From Planctomycetota bacterium (GTDB lineage: Bacteria; Planctomycetota; Planctomycetia; Pirellulales; UBA1268), in NCBI GenBank assembly GCA_014238855.1, contig JABAAH010000015.1:1-54709 (forward strand): a stretch of DNA of 54,709 nucleotides, given 5' to 3'. This document shows positions 7,155 to 17,205 of the stretch, piece by piece. The notes below the pieces were generated by a model. That model did no database searches, was not told the origin of the DNA, and worked only from the letters and a program-made list of their open reading frames with translations. Made by a program: the position numbers and the translations under genes. How positions within the stretch are numbered: the first letter of the stretch is position 1; the number at the start of each line of letters is the position of its first letter.

Positions 7155-9020
7155 ATGCTCCGTCACGTTGCCGCAGTCTTTGTTTTCTCTTTTTCCAGTA
7201 TTAGTTTTTTTGGGATCTGTGGTGCAGCAGACATTGCTGATTTTGGTAAAGAGCCAATTGGAAAAGTTCCATCATTCAAAAAACCGGGCGAGAATGCTTT
7301 GCTCGAAGCATCAGCTGATCTCAGTGAGTCACTCAGGCCATTGAATAAACTCCTGTCGCAAAGTGCGAGTGGTGTTGATTGGCGAAGTTATCTGGATTGG
7401 TCGGCTCTTGAGACTCAAGCACATGCAGGAAAAAAGCTCGACGTGAGTGTCTTGCTTAAGTTATATCGACGATTTAATGCGGATGAAAATGGATTGGAAA
7501 TGTATCAATTTGTCACGGTGCGACGAGCGCTTGCTGCAGCAATTGAAGTCACCGTAGCCGCAAAAAATGATCAAGCTTCAGAGACCTATACGAAAAGAAT
7601 AAAAAAGCTTAATGGCCTCATAAAGAAAGCGGCAAAGGAAAAGACCCCAAAGTCTCTTGACGGTGTTGGCCCTCTTTTGGCCAGATTAGTTGAGTCTCGT
7701 CAGGCATCTGAAATTGTGGCAAAGATTCGGAGCACTGTTGACCGACCAAATCTTTATATGAGTGTTGACGAACGCCTGCTTTCATCGGCTGTTAATCGTG
7801 TTGTGGACCGCGTGTCTCCTGTGAATGAAGTTGTATTAGGAACGCCCGTCCGGGGAACTGGCCATACCAGTGGAATGGTACTCCTTGACTTTATTCCTTC
7901 TTCGCAGCAGGCGGTGACGCAGCTGTCATTTCAAGCAACCAATTTGGCAAATACGCGGAGCACGAAAGGGCCTGTTACTGTCTGTTCCGAAGGTGTGACA
8001 GAACTGTCCGCTCGGAAGCGAATTTATGTTAATGATGAGCGGTTATGGGCTGATCAGACTGTTGCAACGGCTTCGACAAAAACGCGAGTGACTGGTTTAG
8101 GGATAAAGAGCCGGTTTGGTAAGAATTTCATTCGCCGTATTGCGACCAAAAAAGTTTCAGAAATGAAGCCCAAGATTGAGGCTATCAGTGGAAGACGGGC
8201 TCAGGAAAGAGTCCGTCAGGAGTTTGAGGCTGAGACAGCGAATGCAATCCGTGAAGCGTCACGAGACTATGAGCAAAAATTTCGTCAGCCACTCAAAGTT
8301 CGTGGTTGGTATCCTGAATTGCTGCGGATGAGCACGACGAAAGACAAGCTTGCTGTTGTTGGTAGAAAAGCTTTGCGTGATCAGATTGCAGCTTTTACAA
8401 ATCCTCCAGAGGTGGACAGCGATGCTGTTTTATCAGTACGAGTTCATGAGACGCTTGTTAATAACTTGAGTGAGATTACCTTGGCCGGGCGAACCATCAC
8501 TCAGGAGTTTGTTGAAGAACAATTAAAAGAGCGTGATGGTGAATTGCCAGAATCATTAACGAGTGATCCAGATCAGCCGCCATGGTCGATTACCTTTGCA
8601 AAAAGAAAGCCTGTAGAGATTAATGCCAGCAACGGAAGAATTAAACTGACCGTTCGTGGAAGTCGGTATACGTCAGGTGATCGTGAATTCCCAGCAATGG
8701 ATATTTCGGTTGCATATCGTATTGAAACGAATGCTGATACAATTCGTTTGGTGCGAGACGGTGAGGTTCAAATTTATCCGCCAGGATTTATTCCCGGTGG
8801 TGAAAAGAAGCTGAGTGTTTCTGAAACTTCCCTGAGAAGGATTCTGCAGAAGCGTTTCGGCAAGGTTTTCAAAGAAAATGTCACTGTTGATCCACTTGAG
8901 CTACCTGATCAACTCGCTGCAGCTGGTCCACTGCCGATGGAGCAGTTCGAGGCTCGTAAAGACGGGTGGATGGCTATTGGGTGGCGAGAAAAGGATGAAG
9001 ACTCAGTGAAGACACAGTAG
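7155..9020 (+). CDS. Large secreted hypothetical protein, planctomycete-type
   Basis: A 621-residue protein with a clear N-terminal signal peptide (hydrophobic 5-24, cleavage after CGAA). The rest is soluble: a helical charged N-terminal half with Lys-rich stretches (about 120-190), a central beta-rich region around 205-330 containing GTGHTSGMVLLD, a coiled-coil-prone helix at about 335-400, and a beta-rich C-terminal half with RKPVEINASNGRIKLTVRG. I recognise no catalytic motif and no named domain. It is likely periplasmic or surface associated. It stands alone between divergent and convergent genes. Confidence 0.75.
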   Translation: MLRHVAAVFVFSFSSISFFGICGAADIADFGKEPIGKVPSFKKPGENALLEASADLSESLRPLNKLLSQSASGVDWRSYLDWSALETQAHAGKKLDVSVLLKLYRRFNADENGLEMYQFVTVRRALAAAIEVTVAAKNDQASETYTKRIKKLNGLIKKAAKEKTPKSLDGVGPLLARLVESRQASEIVAKIRSTVDRPNLYMSVDERLLSSAVNRVVDRVSPVNEVVLGTPVRGTGHTSGMVLLDFIPSSQQAVTQLSFQATNLANTRSTKGPVTVCSEGVTELSARKRIYVNDERLWADQTVATASTKTRVTGLGIKSRFGKNFIRRIATKKVSEMKPKIEAISGRRAQERVRQEFEAETANAIREASRDYEQKFRQPLKVRGWYPELLRMSTTKDKLAVVGRKALRDQIAAFTNPPEVDSDAVLSVRVHETLVNNLSEITLAGRTITQEFVEEQLKERDGELPESLTSDPDQPPWSITFAKRKPVEINASNGRIKLTVRGSRYTSGDREFPAMDISVAYRIETNADTIRLVRDGEVQIYPPGFIPGGEKKLSVSETSLRRILQKRFGKVFKENVTVDPLELPDQLAAAGPLPMEQFEARKDGWMAIGWREKDEDSVKTQ

Positions 9021-9106
9021 CAAGGGCTGGAAGTGCCAAATCAACTCTGGAGCGGCCTGTGGAAGCATGATTTTCCAATTGTTGGACAATGAGTAAGGAC
9101 GGTTGC

Positions 9107-10060
9107 TCAATCGGAACGAATCATTGTAGTGAGTCGGTTGGCCTCGGTGATTGCTTCGTCAATTGGAAGCCCCTGAGGAATACCAGGCCGGGTATGGCCA
9201 GCAGCTGAAATATAAGCGTTGCGAAGTATCTCCAGCCTTTGTGTGACAACTGGCAAGAGGCGATCAGTTTTTTTGGTACTCCATGTTCTGGGGACACTTA
9301 GGTCATCCAGGACGGCCCGGCAAATCGCCCAATGACCTTCATCTCCAGGGTGCACAGTGTCTTGAGCAAAAATAAATGAAGGATTCGTAGCACGATTCAG
9401 TTTAAGCGATCGCTTTATTGGACCGTGAATATCGATGACCATCCAACCGTCTTGTCGCTTTGAAACCAACCAATTGGAGTATTGTTCAAGAACGATGTCG
9501 TAATCAGTCGAACCCGCAGGGCCGAGCTTTTCGGGGCGTTGATCGTAGGCAGGTGGGGTGAGGTGAATGATCTGTGCCCCGATGGCCTCTACTTTTTCAT
9601 GGAGGTGAATAGTGCCTTCTTGAAACTTACGAAATCGTAAAGAATCAAAGGGCCGATAGATGCCGCAGTTCATGCCGTAACAAGCGAGTACGACATCGGG
9701 TCGACTGATCCGCAGTACCCGATTCAGGCGTTCGTGTAAATTTGGTCGGGGAAATTTACCACCCGCATGTCCTTTTTCTGAGAGCCCAGAAACGGTTTCA
9801 CTTGGGAGTGCCATATCGATCACTTGGGCAGAAGTGCCTGCTGTCTCCATCCAGCATGTGAGATACGAAACCCAGCGACCGCTGTATGTGATGGAGTCAC
9901 CAAGGATAACTACTCGACTGGATTCGATAAGCAATCGGCGAAGGTTTGACTCAGTCTTGTGCGGGCTGGCAGCAGAAAGGCTATTCGGAGTGACTGTCCA
10001 AAGCCAACTGTAAGCGAGAACGCTCAACACAACTGGTCGTAAGTACCTTGTTATTACCAC
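9107..10060 (-). CDS. SGNH/GDSL-type secreted hydrolase
   Basis: About 317 residues after the chosen GTG start at 10060, which has a GAGG ribosome binding site and lies 13 bases after the stop of the upstream propeller gene; the longer frame from 10120 overlaps that gene. A signal peptide covers the first 30 residues. Block I is GDSITYSG with the nucleophile Ser; later landmarks are YGMNCG (block III Asn) and HPGDEGHW with the catalytic Asp-His pair. The substrate is probably an ester or glycan ester. Operon-like position behind the PQQ-like genes suggests a shared extracytoplasmic process, not proven. Confidence 0.8.
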   Translation of the reverse strand: MVITRYLRPVVLSVLAYSWLWTVTPNSLSAASPHKTESNLRRLLIESSRVVILGDSITYSGRWVSYLTCWMETAGTSAQVIDMALPSETVSGLSEKGHAGGKFPRPNLHERLNRVLRISRPDVVLACYGMNCGIYRPFDSLRFRKFQEGTIHLHEKVEAIGAQIIHLTPPAYDQRPEKLGPAGSTDYDIVLEQYSNWLVSKRQDGWMVIDIHGPIKRSLKLNRATNPSFIFAQDTVHPGDEGHWAICRAVLDDLSVPRTWSTKKTDRLLPVVTQRLEILRNAYISAAGHTRPGIPQGLPIDEAITEANRLTTMIRSD

Positions 10061-10073
10061 AAATGACCTCGTC

Positions 10074-11732
10074 TCAGTCAACTGCTTTCGGTACTGGCCT
10101 TGCGCCTTCTCTGATTGCAAAAAGGTGGCTTCGGTTTGCTATGTACAGCGTGTCGTTCGCCGCAATTGGTGTTGTGTAAACACTGTTACCCATGTTGATT
10201 TCTGTAATGAGTTCCATGTCTTTCGACAATTTGAAAATGCAAACGTCGCCGTCTTCATCACCGATGTAGACTTTGCCATCAACAAGGAGAGGAGATCCCC
10301 AGCTAGCAGCTAGCATGTCGTATGTCCAATGTGGTTTTCCAGTTGAGACATCAAGGCAATGAAAAAGCCCACTAAAATCTGCGACGAAGAGCAGGCCATT
10401 TTTGATTGCAACGGTGCCGCAGGTGCGGTGCATTGTTTCCTCAAAACCGAGTTTCCCATTTCCGTCGGCATCAAATCCTGAGTAGTGCCAAACAGCTGCT
10501 GAGTTGGGGTTGGGGCATGCCTCCTCTCCGTTTTCCTTATCGACGGCCTGGAGCCGACGATGCGGAAGTGGTGTGTTTGGATTTTCAAGACTAATGGCAA
10601 GTTCAGGGCTTGTGTCACCCCGCTTTGTTGGGTCTATACACCAGAGATGACCAGTGCCTTCACCATGCTCTGGGTCTTCACCAACTGCTATATAAACAAG
10701 ACCTTTGTGAAAAACCGGCGTTCCGATGATATGGTTTCTGTCGGCACGTCCACCGAGTGAATATTTTGACTCTTTTGGGTTGCAATCAAACTCCCAAAGA
10801 AGTTTTGCACTACCGTTACCATCTCCACGTGCGTCAAAGCTATAGACCCAGCCATCACCACCACCGAAAAATACTTGAGGTATACCGTCAACTTCTGCGT
10901 ACCCAGGGCTTGACCATTGGCCATGAAGAACGTTTGGGCCTGGTGAGGCGTCCGTCCATAAGACTTTGCCATTTCTCTTATCAACACAGATAAAGCTAGG
11001 TGCATCTGGATTTGGCAAGCTGATATGTCCTTCATCAACACCGTTACTAGTATTTACGAAGAGTAGATTACCTGCTCCTGTGACACTGCAAGAACACATG
11101 TTGTGTTGTGACACTCCAAGCGTGGTCATCATATTCAATACCCATACGACATCAGCTTCAGAGTTGTTTTCTGTCACTTCTTCGGTAAAAGGCCCATCAT
11201 TCTCACTATCATGAAAGCCTTCTGTGTCGAGGCATTTGACCTCGCCACGACTACTCACGTACCAGAGTCGGTCACCTTCGACCAAAGGCGAGCAACAGAT
11301 TCCTTGAAGAGGCCAGTCGTGTACTCGACCTGTTGGAAGTTTTTCACTCGAATCTTGCCAGAGGAACGTCCCATCCGTAACATCGAAGGCAATGAGGCAG
11401 CCCAGATCCACTTTTGCTGGATACCGTTCGATCCAACCATTGCCATTGTTTGTTCCAACAAATATTTTTCCATTTGAGACAACTGGGTTACCGTAACTCT
11501 GGCTACCAAGTGTGGCTACCCAAGCAATGTTCTTGCTCGTATCGGACTCCCATTTTCCGGTTTCATAGTCAAACTCACCAGGCTCCCATTCGATTGGCAT
11601 TCTGGCTGCTTCTGTCACATTATTTCGATGAGGTGAACCACCCCATTGGTTCCAATCCTTGGCGGAAGCCGTTTTAGATACGGATAGAGTGAATCCTGCA
11701 AAGAAGAAAAAAAGAATACTCAAAGATCTCAC
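10074..11732 (-). CDS. Secreted PQQ-like beta-propeller protein (copy 1)
   Basis: About 552 residues. The start is the GTG at 11732, seven bases after an AAAGGAGG Shine-Dalgarno, giving a clean signal peptide. The mature part has repeated blades of the type G..IF/VGT...I.FD..DG..LW, the PQQ-like (PQQ_2/Kelch-like) eight-bladed propeller. An EF-hand-like D-x-D-x-N-G-K run occurs near residue 425. It lacks a dehydrogenase catalytic pattern, so quinoprotein activity is unlikely. It is a close paralogue of the next gene: both share GVDEGH/GVDAAH, HGQWS.P.YA, GGDGW.YSF and GTPV...GL/KL/IAVG.DPEH. Confidence 0.85.
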   Translation of the reverse strand: MRSLSILFFFFAGFTLSVSKTASAKDWNQWGGSPHRNNVTEAARMPIEWEPGEFDYETGKWESDTSKNIAWVATLGSQSYGNPVVSNGKIFVGTNNGNGWIERYPAKVDLGCLIAFDVTDGTFLWQDSSEKLPTGRVHDWPLQGICCSPLVEGDRLWYVSSRGEVKCLDTEGFHDSENDGPFTEEVTENNSEADVVWVLNMMTTLGVSQHNMCSCSVTGAGNLLFVNTSNGVDEGHISLPNPDAPSFICVDKRNGKVLWTDASPGPNVLHGQWSSPGYAEVDGIPQVFFGGGDGWVYSFDARGDGNGSAKLLWEFDCNPKESKYSLGGRADRNHIIGTPVFHKGLVYIAVGEDPEHGEGTGHLWCIDPTKRGDTSPELAISLENPNTPLPHRRLQAVDKENGEEACPNPNSAAVWHYSGFDADGNGKLGFEETMHRTCGTVAIKNGLLFVADFSGLFHCLDVSTGKPHWTYDMLAASWGSPLLVDGKVYIGDEDGDVCIFKLSKDMELITEINMGNSVYTTPIAANDTLYIANRSHLFAIREGARPVPKAVD

Positions 11733-11791
11733 TGAACCGCCTCCTTTGTGACACACCCATATATCCTAGGGAATGAGAATATGAGTACAAA

Positions 11792-13345
11792 TTAATTGCT
11801 ATTTGTTTCCGCTTCGATTGCCCAAAGCTTTGTCGGGCTTTCACTCATGTAGTACAAGCGACCATTTGCGGCGACAGGTGTTGTACGAAGTTTAGTCCCA
11901 TCCTCATGCTCAATTTCTGAGAGAAGTTCCATATCCTTACCGTGTTTGAAAACATACATAATGCCGTCATCATTGCCGACAAAAACCTTGCCATCGGCGA
12001 CGCAAGGAGAGGACCACGTATTTGCAAACATGTTTTCTGTCCAATAAAGTTCACCAGAGTTAGCGTCCAAGCAATGAACGTGGCCGCCTAGTTCTGTGAT
12101 ATAGAGAATGTCGTCCATGATCGCACAGGTCGACATGGATCGACCAAAGTAGTATGTCTCATCAGTGGGGCTAGGCTTGTCATCTGTGACAGGCCCGCCG
12201 TAGTGCCAGACTTGAGCTGAGTCGGGATTGATTTGTTCACTAAACTCTGGTTCGTACGTAGCCAGTGTTGGTGAAACGTCTTTATCTGCCCGTTTAGGGT
12301 TTTTGGTGATGTCGATACAATAGAGATGTCCGACACCAGTGTCATGCTCGGGATCTTGACCAACAGCAATGAAGAGTTTGTCTTTGTAAATCACTGGGGT
12401 GCCAACAAAGTCATTCGCAGTTCCACGGCCACCAAGTCGGTAGATGGCATCTTTTGGGTTGCAGTCGAATTTCCAGAGCAAATCTCCTTGCGGACTGAAA
12501 CTGTAAATCCAGCCATCACCACCAGGGAAAATTACTTGTGGCTCGCCGCCCGGCTGTGCGTAGGTTGGATTTGACCACTGCCCGTGCATAATATTTCTGC
12601 GCGATTGACCTGGTAGATTACTGGACCAGAGCACACTGCCATCCTCTTTGCTTAGTGCCAGGAAACTCGGTTTATTTTCTGAGGGAACACGTAAATGGGC
12701 TGCATCGACTCCATTGCTGGTGACGAGAAACAGGGTGTCACCAACGATCATTGGTGAGCAGGTTGCAATGTTATGCGGGAATACATTCAACTCGCCAATC
12801 ATGTCGAGTTTCCAATGAATTTGCCCTGTATTTATGTCGGCACAAATGGCTTCACAGCGATTTCCGACGTAATAAAACCGATCACCCTCGATACACGGTG
12901 TCGAGCATATGCCTTGTTGCGGCCAGTCCCAAACGCGTCCTGCTGCGAGTTTGTCGTGAACAATCTGCCACAGAAATCCACCGTCTCGATCACTAAAGCA
13001 CATCATTACGCCTTTATCACCGTCGATTGATGGGTCTCGAGGGAATTCGTTATTTGTGCCAATTAAGATTCGTCCACCACTCATTACTGGGCCACCGTAA
13101 GCGCGTGAGCCGAGTTGAATAGAGAACGCCACATTTGTGCCATCACGGATGTCCCAGGAATCAGGAAGTTTGTTGACCGTTGGGTTAGCGAAGTTGCGTT
13201 TGAGATGACCACCGTACATTCGCCAGTCTTTTGTTGGTAGTTCGAGCAGATCTGGTTGATCTTGAGCACGTACGATGGCCATCCATGGAAGAATCAGCAG
13301 CAAAGTGATTGCAAGTAAAGATGTTCTTTCGGTTGTATTTCGCAT
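11792..13345 (-). CDS. Secreted PQQ-like beta-propeller protein (copy 2)
   Basis: 517 residues with a signal peptide (LLAITLLLILPW). Propeller blades recur throughout, for example YVGNRCEAICADINTGQIHW and YYMSESPTKLWAIE at the end. It shares long stretches of identity with the copy downstream (10074-11732), so the pair arose by tandem duplication. It sits 59 bases upstream of that gene on the same strand, consistent with one transcript. The function of such planctomycete propellers is unknown; a role in binding or anchoring extracellular ligands is an inference. Confidence 0.88.
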   Translation of the reverse strand: MRNTTERTSLLAITLLLILPWMAIVRAQDQPDLLELPTKDWRMYGGHLKRNFANPTVNKLPDSWDIRDGTNVAFSIQLGSRAYGGPVMSGGRILIGTNNEFPRDPSIDGDKGVMMCFSDRDGGFLWQIVHDKLAAGRVWDWPQQGICSTPCIEGDRFYYVGNRCEAICADINTGQIHWKLDMIGELNVFPHNIATCSPMIVGDTLFLVTSNGVDAAHLRVPSENKPSFLALSKEDGSVLWSSNLPGQSRRNIMHGQWSNPTYAQPGGEPQVIFPGGDGWIYSFSPQGDLLWKFDCNPKDAIYRLGGRGTANDFVGTPVIYKDKLFIAVGQDPEHDTGVGHLYCIDITKNPKRADKDVSPTLATYEPEFSEQINPDSAQVWHYGGPVTDDKPSPTDETYYFGRSMSTCAIMDDILYITELGGHVHCLDANSGELYWTENMFANTWSSPCVADGKVFVGNDDGIMYVFKHGKDMELLSEIEHEDGTKLRTTPVAANGRLYYMSESPTKLWAIEAETNSN

Positions 13346-13401
13346 GTGTTTTGACTCAACAAATAGGATGTGTGGTGATTTATGAGGAGAATAACCTTGG
13401 T

Positions 13402-15636
13402 TTACTCAACTAGGATGTTGTCGTAATAGATTGGTGTGCCAGTTTTCGGCGGTTGAATACCAAGAGCTGAACCATAGATACCAGGCGCTCCAGTCAGGTT
13501 GGGGTTTTCATCAGTCAATATCAGGTTCCAATCAGCCGGTTCCGTATCTGTTTTTTTCCACGCTTTCCCAAGCACCTCGGTGTGCTCTCCATCGATCTTG
13601 ACTGTCATCTTGAGTCGATACCAAGTATCCGGTTTCCAATCGAAATGAGCTTCTTTAGCGACTCGGGGCATAGCATCCCAAGCCGAGACTCTGAGTTTCT
13701 GTTCGTTACCAACAAGTTGCAAAATATAGCGATGGGCCGTGACCCCCATGTTCGGAAGATTGTCTCGCACCTGCTTACCCATTACATCAGTGGAAATTGT
13801 GTAACCGGCCATATCTGGTGTACCAATGAACCCATACCACTGACGATAGAACGGAACTGCAATCCGGGCTGTTTTCATTAAGACGGTGTTACCGTCATCT
13901 AGTTTAGTCGTAATGTACCGGAGTTGGGTGTTGGTCCAGCCACCTGGTATCAGTCCTGGCCCGGTACTCTCAAAGTCTTCTGAGTATGGAAAAGCTGGAA
14001 CTTGTCGAACACGAACACTGGCTTGCAACCCGTCAGCAGTTGCGAGCAGAGTGCCACTTTGCCCCCCGGAAATTTCGGGAGCAGTGAAACTTGCTCCTTC
14101 GATTTTGCCTCGCAGAACAGGGAGCGTTACACCTTCTCCAAGCCCAGGCCCTGGCTTCATAGGAGACAGTGTTAAATCAATTGGTGTTGTTCTAATGAAC
14201 CGGCCCTTCGTGTCGAAAAGCTTCGCGCTGAAGTCGACACGCTGCCCAGTGGTCAAATTCACTTCAGCCGGAATGACTTGCAACTGAGCCGGTTTACTCG
14301 AGGCGTTAGCAGATGGAATAGCTGGCTGTGGAGGTAGATTAATGTCTGCCTGCTTGTATTGGCCAAGACAATAAAATTCTTCCGTTGTACCGAAATAGAC
14401 ACAGCCGTTAGCTATCGCTGCGGAGCCTTGCACCTCAACATCAAACTTTGGATCAGCAGGTTGAAAACGTTTTCGTGAAATTCGCTTACCGCTGTTGTTC
14501 GCATCAAGGATATGAAAATATCCATGAACAGAACTAAGGTAGATTTTGCCATCACCATAAGTCGGTGAGCCGGTGCAGTTGCGACCAAACTTAGCTCTCC
14601 ATAGTCTCTCTCCAGTGGTTGCATCGAAGCAATAGAGTCGACCTTGCCGGTCCGGTAAAAACAGCTTGTCTTCGTATAGTAACGGTGAGGGGTATTTGAA
14701 TTCGATACCATCTTTTTCCCAAAGGATTTCTGGTTCCACGCCGCCAATGTCTAAGCATGCGACTCGACCGACTGTGGCACGGCCAGGAATTTCTTCACCG
14801 TGTGCTGCATACAGGCGATTTCCATGAACCACGGGCGAGGGATTTATTGCCCCGTTTCCAAACTCAAAGCTCCAGATCTTTTTGCCGGTATTGACCTGAA
14901 ATGCATGCAGGTTTCCGTCACCGCCGCCACTAATGAGTATTCGTTGTTCATTGATTGTGGTGACAACCGGGATGCAACGGTATGTGTTGGAAGGTCGAAT
15001 GCCGGTCGTACTCCACCAAACGATTTCCCCGTTGTTTTTATCGAATGCGAGGAATCGCACACCGCCACCACCTTGCGCACCCCAGTTCGAACTGATCATA
15101 CTGATGATGACCAACTCTCCTTCGACGATCGGGCTGGTGACTCTGCCCCCATATCCGGTGATACGGCCGAATTCCTCAGTCAATGACTTTTGCCATTTGA
15201 CCTTTCCAGTTTCACCATCAAAACAGAATAACAAGCCTTGCGTACCGTGCGCGTAAACGTTTCCAGTTTCTGGATCGCCGAATGGAACCGTCCAGCCAAG
15301 GCGAACACTCACGATTGATGTAAAGAAAATACCGAATCGATGTTCCCAAATAAGATCACCAGTTTTGGCGTCCATACAGACGACGCGTTCTTGTTCATTA
15401 ACGCCTTCTCCGATCCTGCTAACGATATAAACCTTGTCGTTCATCACAATCGGAGTAGAGCGGCAACCCACATCGGTTTTCTTCCAAAGGACATCTTCAG
15501 CGTCATCAGGCAAGCCTGCCTCGCGTGAAACGCCGTTCCTTTCTGGTCCTCGCCAGTTTGTCCACTCTGCAGCTAATGCCGGACAGGACAGAAATAACAT
15601 CCATACGAGAAATGTATGCCTTCGGAAATCATTCAT
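13402..15636 (-). CDS. Secreted PQQ-like propeller with C-terminal beta-sandwich region
   Basis: 744 residues. Signal peptide (LVWMLFLSCPALA), then a propeller through about residue 435 beginning with WTNWRGPERNGVS, the WxxxRGPxxxGVS entry motif common to these proteins. After a Pro/Ala-rich linker (about 440-455) comes an Ig-like region with LQVIPAEVNLTTGQRVDFSAK, then a final ~180-residue beta-sandwich/lectin-like domain starting FPYSEDFES and ending YYDNILVE, as in concanavalin-like modules. The extra domains probably bind a polysaccharide or surface partner (inference). Third of four consecutive propeller genes. Confidence 0.85.
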   Translation of the reverse strand: MNDFRRHTFLVWMLFLSCPALAAEWTNWRGPERNGVSREAGLPDDAEDVLWKKTDVGCRSTPIVMNDKVYIVSRIGEGVNEQERVVCMDAKTGDLIWEHRFGIFFTSIVSVRLGWTVPFGDPETGNVYAHGTQGLLFCFDGETGKVKWQKSLTEEFGRITGYGGRVTSPIVEGELVIISMISSNWGAQGGGGVRFLAFDKNNGEIVWWSTTGIRPSNTYRCIPVVTTINEQRILISGGGDGNLHAFQVNTGKKIWSFEFGNGAINPSPVVHGNRLYAAHGEEIPGRATVGRVACLDIGGVEPEILWEKDGIEFKYPSPLLYEDKLFLPDRQGRLYCFDATTGERLWRAKFGRNCTGSPTYGDGKIYLSSVHGYFHILDANNSGKRISRKRFQPADPKFDVEVQGSAAIANGCVYFGTTEEFYCLGQYKQADINLPPQPAIPSANASSKPAQLQVIPAEVNLTTGQRVDFSAKLFDTKGRFIRTTPIDLTLSPMKPGPGLGEGVTLPVLRGKIEGASFTAPEISGGQSGTLLATADGLQASVRVRQVPAFPYSEDFESTGPGLIPGGWTNTQLRYITTKLDDGNTVLMKTARIAVPFYRQWYGFIGTPDMAGYTISTDVMGKQVRDNLPNMGVTAHRYILQLVGNEQKLRVSAWDAMPRVAKEAHFDWKPDTWYRLKMTVKIDGEHTEVLGKAWKKTDTEPADWNLILTDENPNLTGAPGIYGSALGIQPPKTGTPIYYDNILVE

Positions 15637-15799
15637 GGTTCATGCTCTAATTAGTTGATATTACGATGTTAATTAATCACTGATGAGTTAAATAAGACAG
15701 TGAGTATTTGCGAATGAGATTGACTCTTTGCCTGGTTCGTCAACAACTACATGTTTTTTCGTGGTGAATCTTAGTAATATTTTTGTTTCACGATATGCA

Positions 15800-17128
15800 T
15801 TATTCGATATCGTAGCAGAACAATAACTCTTGATCGCGTAGGTATAATTTGCCACCAGCAATTGCAGGGTGTGTCCAATTCTTGCCACTAGGTGCTCTCA
15901 TCTGTGATTCTTCAGGGAGTGTAAAGCGACCCTTTTCTTGGTAACCCTCCGGAACTGCTTTGATTATCGCTACGTCTGCTTCGCGTTCTGCATACAGGTA
16001 CAGATGGCCGTCCGCATAGGCGATGGACCCTTCGCCTAATGAATCACTTACGCGTTTGCTATACCATTCGAGGTCGCCACTGCCAAACGCTTGACATACC
16101 CAACCACGTCGTGCGGAACTACCGTAGACGTGGCCGTTGTGTAAAACAAAACCACCCAATTCATTTTTCATATTACGGCTAAAGTAGACGCGTGTAGCAT
16201 CGAATGAGCCCTCGTTTTGCTTCATTAACTTGATTAGGTCGCAGCCTGCCGAACCAACACTGGCGTATACATGCTGGTTGTAATAGACGGGGGTGGGAAT
16301 AACGACGTCGGGGTATGGCCGATCGCGTTTGTAGTTCCACAGCAACTCGCCGTCGATCGCTGCGATTCCTGCTATGCCGCCTTGGGTCATTACGATGTAC
16401 AGATCGATCCCATTCACAGTAGCCTTGATGGGTGAGGAGTACGTTGCTCCACCTGTGAGGCTTTCACTTCGCCAAATTACTTTGCCTGTCTTTCGATCCA
16501 AGGCAGCAATCATGCCTTGATCACCTCCGGGTACGCAGATGACTTTGTTGTCATCAACGAGTGGCGACCAGCAATAACCCCAGCCATATGTTTCCGGTTC
16601 ACCGGCATCTACGATACTGACAGAGCCGCCTAAGTCGCTGACCATGTTGACTTGCCAACAAAATTCACCCTCTGTATCAAACGCAGCCAATTCACCATCA
16701 CCAGCCAAAGCATAGACCATTCCATCTGTGACTGTTGGTGTGGCCCTTGGCCCAGCTCCCCACGAGTTGCCTTCGAAATCAAAGATCTTCTGGCTAACAG
16801 TTTTTGACCAACGAAGTTTGCCACTTGTAGCATTAATAGCTAGCAATTCTGCGAGACCATTCCTGCCACCCATTATGTAGACACAATCACCGACAACGGC
16901 TGGGCCCGAATATCCCACACCAGAATTGCGAAATGTCCAAAGCAATTCTGGCCCGCCTTCAGGCCATTTGTCGAGTAATTCAGTTTCTGCAGATTTATTA
17001 TCGCGATTACTACCCTGGGCCTGTGGCCAATCTTCGGTATACGCCATCGAGGGTAACAAGATAAAAAATGCACTACTCAGTAGCTGAACCTTAAACAACC
17101 ACCTCAGCTTTAAGTAACTTTTGTTCAT
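15800..17128 (-). CDS. Secreted PQQ-like beta-propeller protein (copy 4)
   Basis: 442 residues with an N-terminal signal peptide (WLFKVQLLSSAFFILLP). The mature protein opens with EDWPQAQGSNRDNKS, a variant of the RGPxRxG entry motif, and contains repeated blades such as VYIMGGRNGLAELLAINATSGKL and VICVPGGDQGMIAALDRKTG. It is the shortest of the four propellers and has no extra domains. The 163-base gap to the next gene downstream (15637-15799) shows no clear terminator. No catalytic residues are evident. Confidence 0.85.
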   Translation of the reverse strand: MNKSYLKLRWLFKVQLLSSAFFILLPSMAYTEDWPQAQGSNRDNKSAETELLDKWPEGGPELLWTFRNSGVGYSGPAVVGDCVYIMGGRNGLAELLAINATSGKLRWSKTVSQKIFDFEGNSWGAGPRATPTVTDGMVYALAGDGELAAFDTEGEFCWQVNMVSDLGGSVSIVDAGEPETYGWGYCWSPLVDDNKVICVPGGDQGMIAALDRKTGKVIWRSESLTGGATYSSPIKATVNGIDLYIVMTQGGIAGIAAIDGELLWNYKRDRPYPDVVIPTPVYYNQHVYASVGSAGCDLIKLMKQNEGSFDATRVYFSRNMKNELGGFVLHNGHVYGSSARRGWVCQAFGSGDLEWYSKRVSDSLGEGSIAYADGHLYLYAEREADVAIIKAVPEGYQEKGRFTLPEESQMRAPSGKNWTHPAIAGGKLYLRDQELLFCYDIE

Positions 17129-17169
17129 GGTCTACTTTCCGCAAAACGATAGAGGATAGAAGGTACGAC

Positions 17170-17205
17170 TACACATATGCAATTGTCTACACTTATGCAA
17201 TTGTC
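17170..17205. repeat. Two-copy 18-bp direct repeat upstream of divergent genes
   Basis: TACACATATGCAATTGTC (17170-17187) is followed directly by TACACTTATGCAATTGTC (17188-17205), one mismatch. It lies in the 320-base gap between the divergent propeller gene (17128) and smpB (17449), where regulatory sites are expected. The remaining gap has AT-rich stretches but I see no other gene or RNA in it. Confidence 0.5.
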
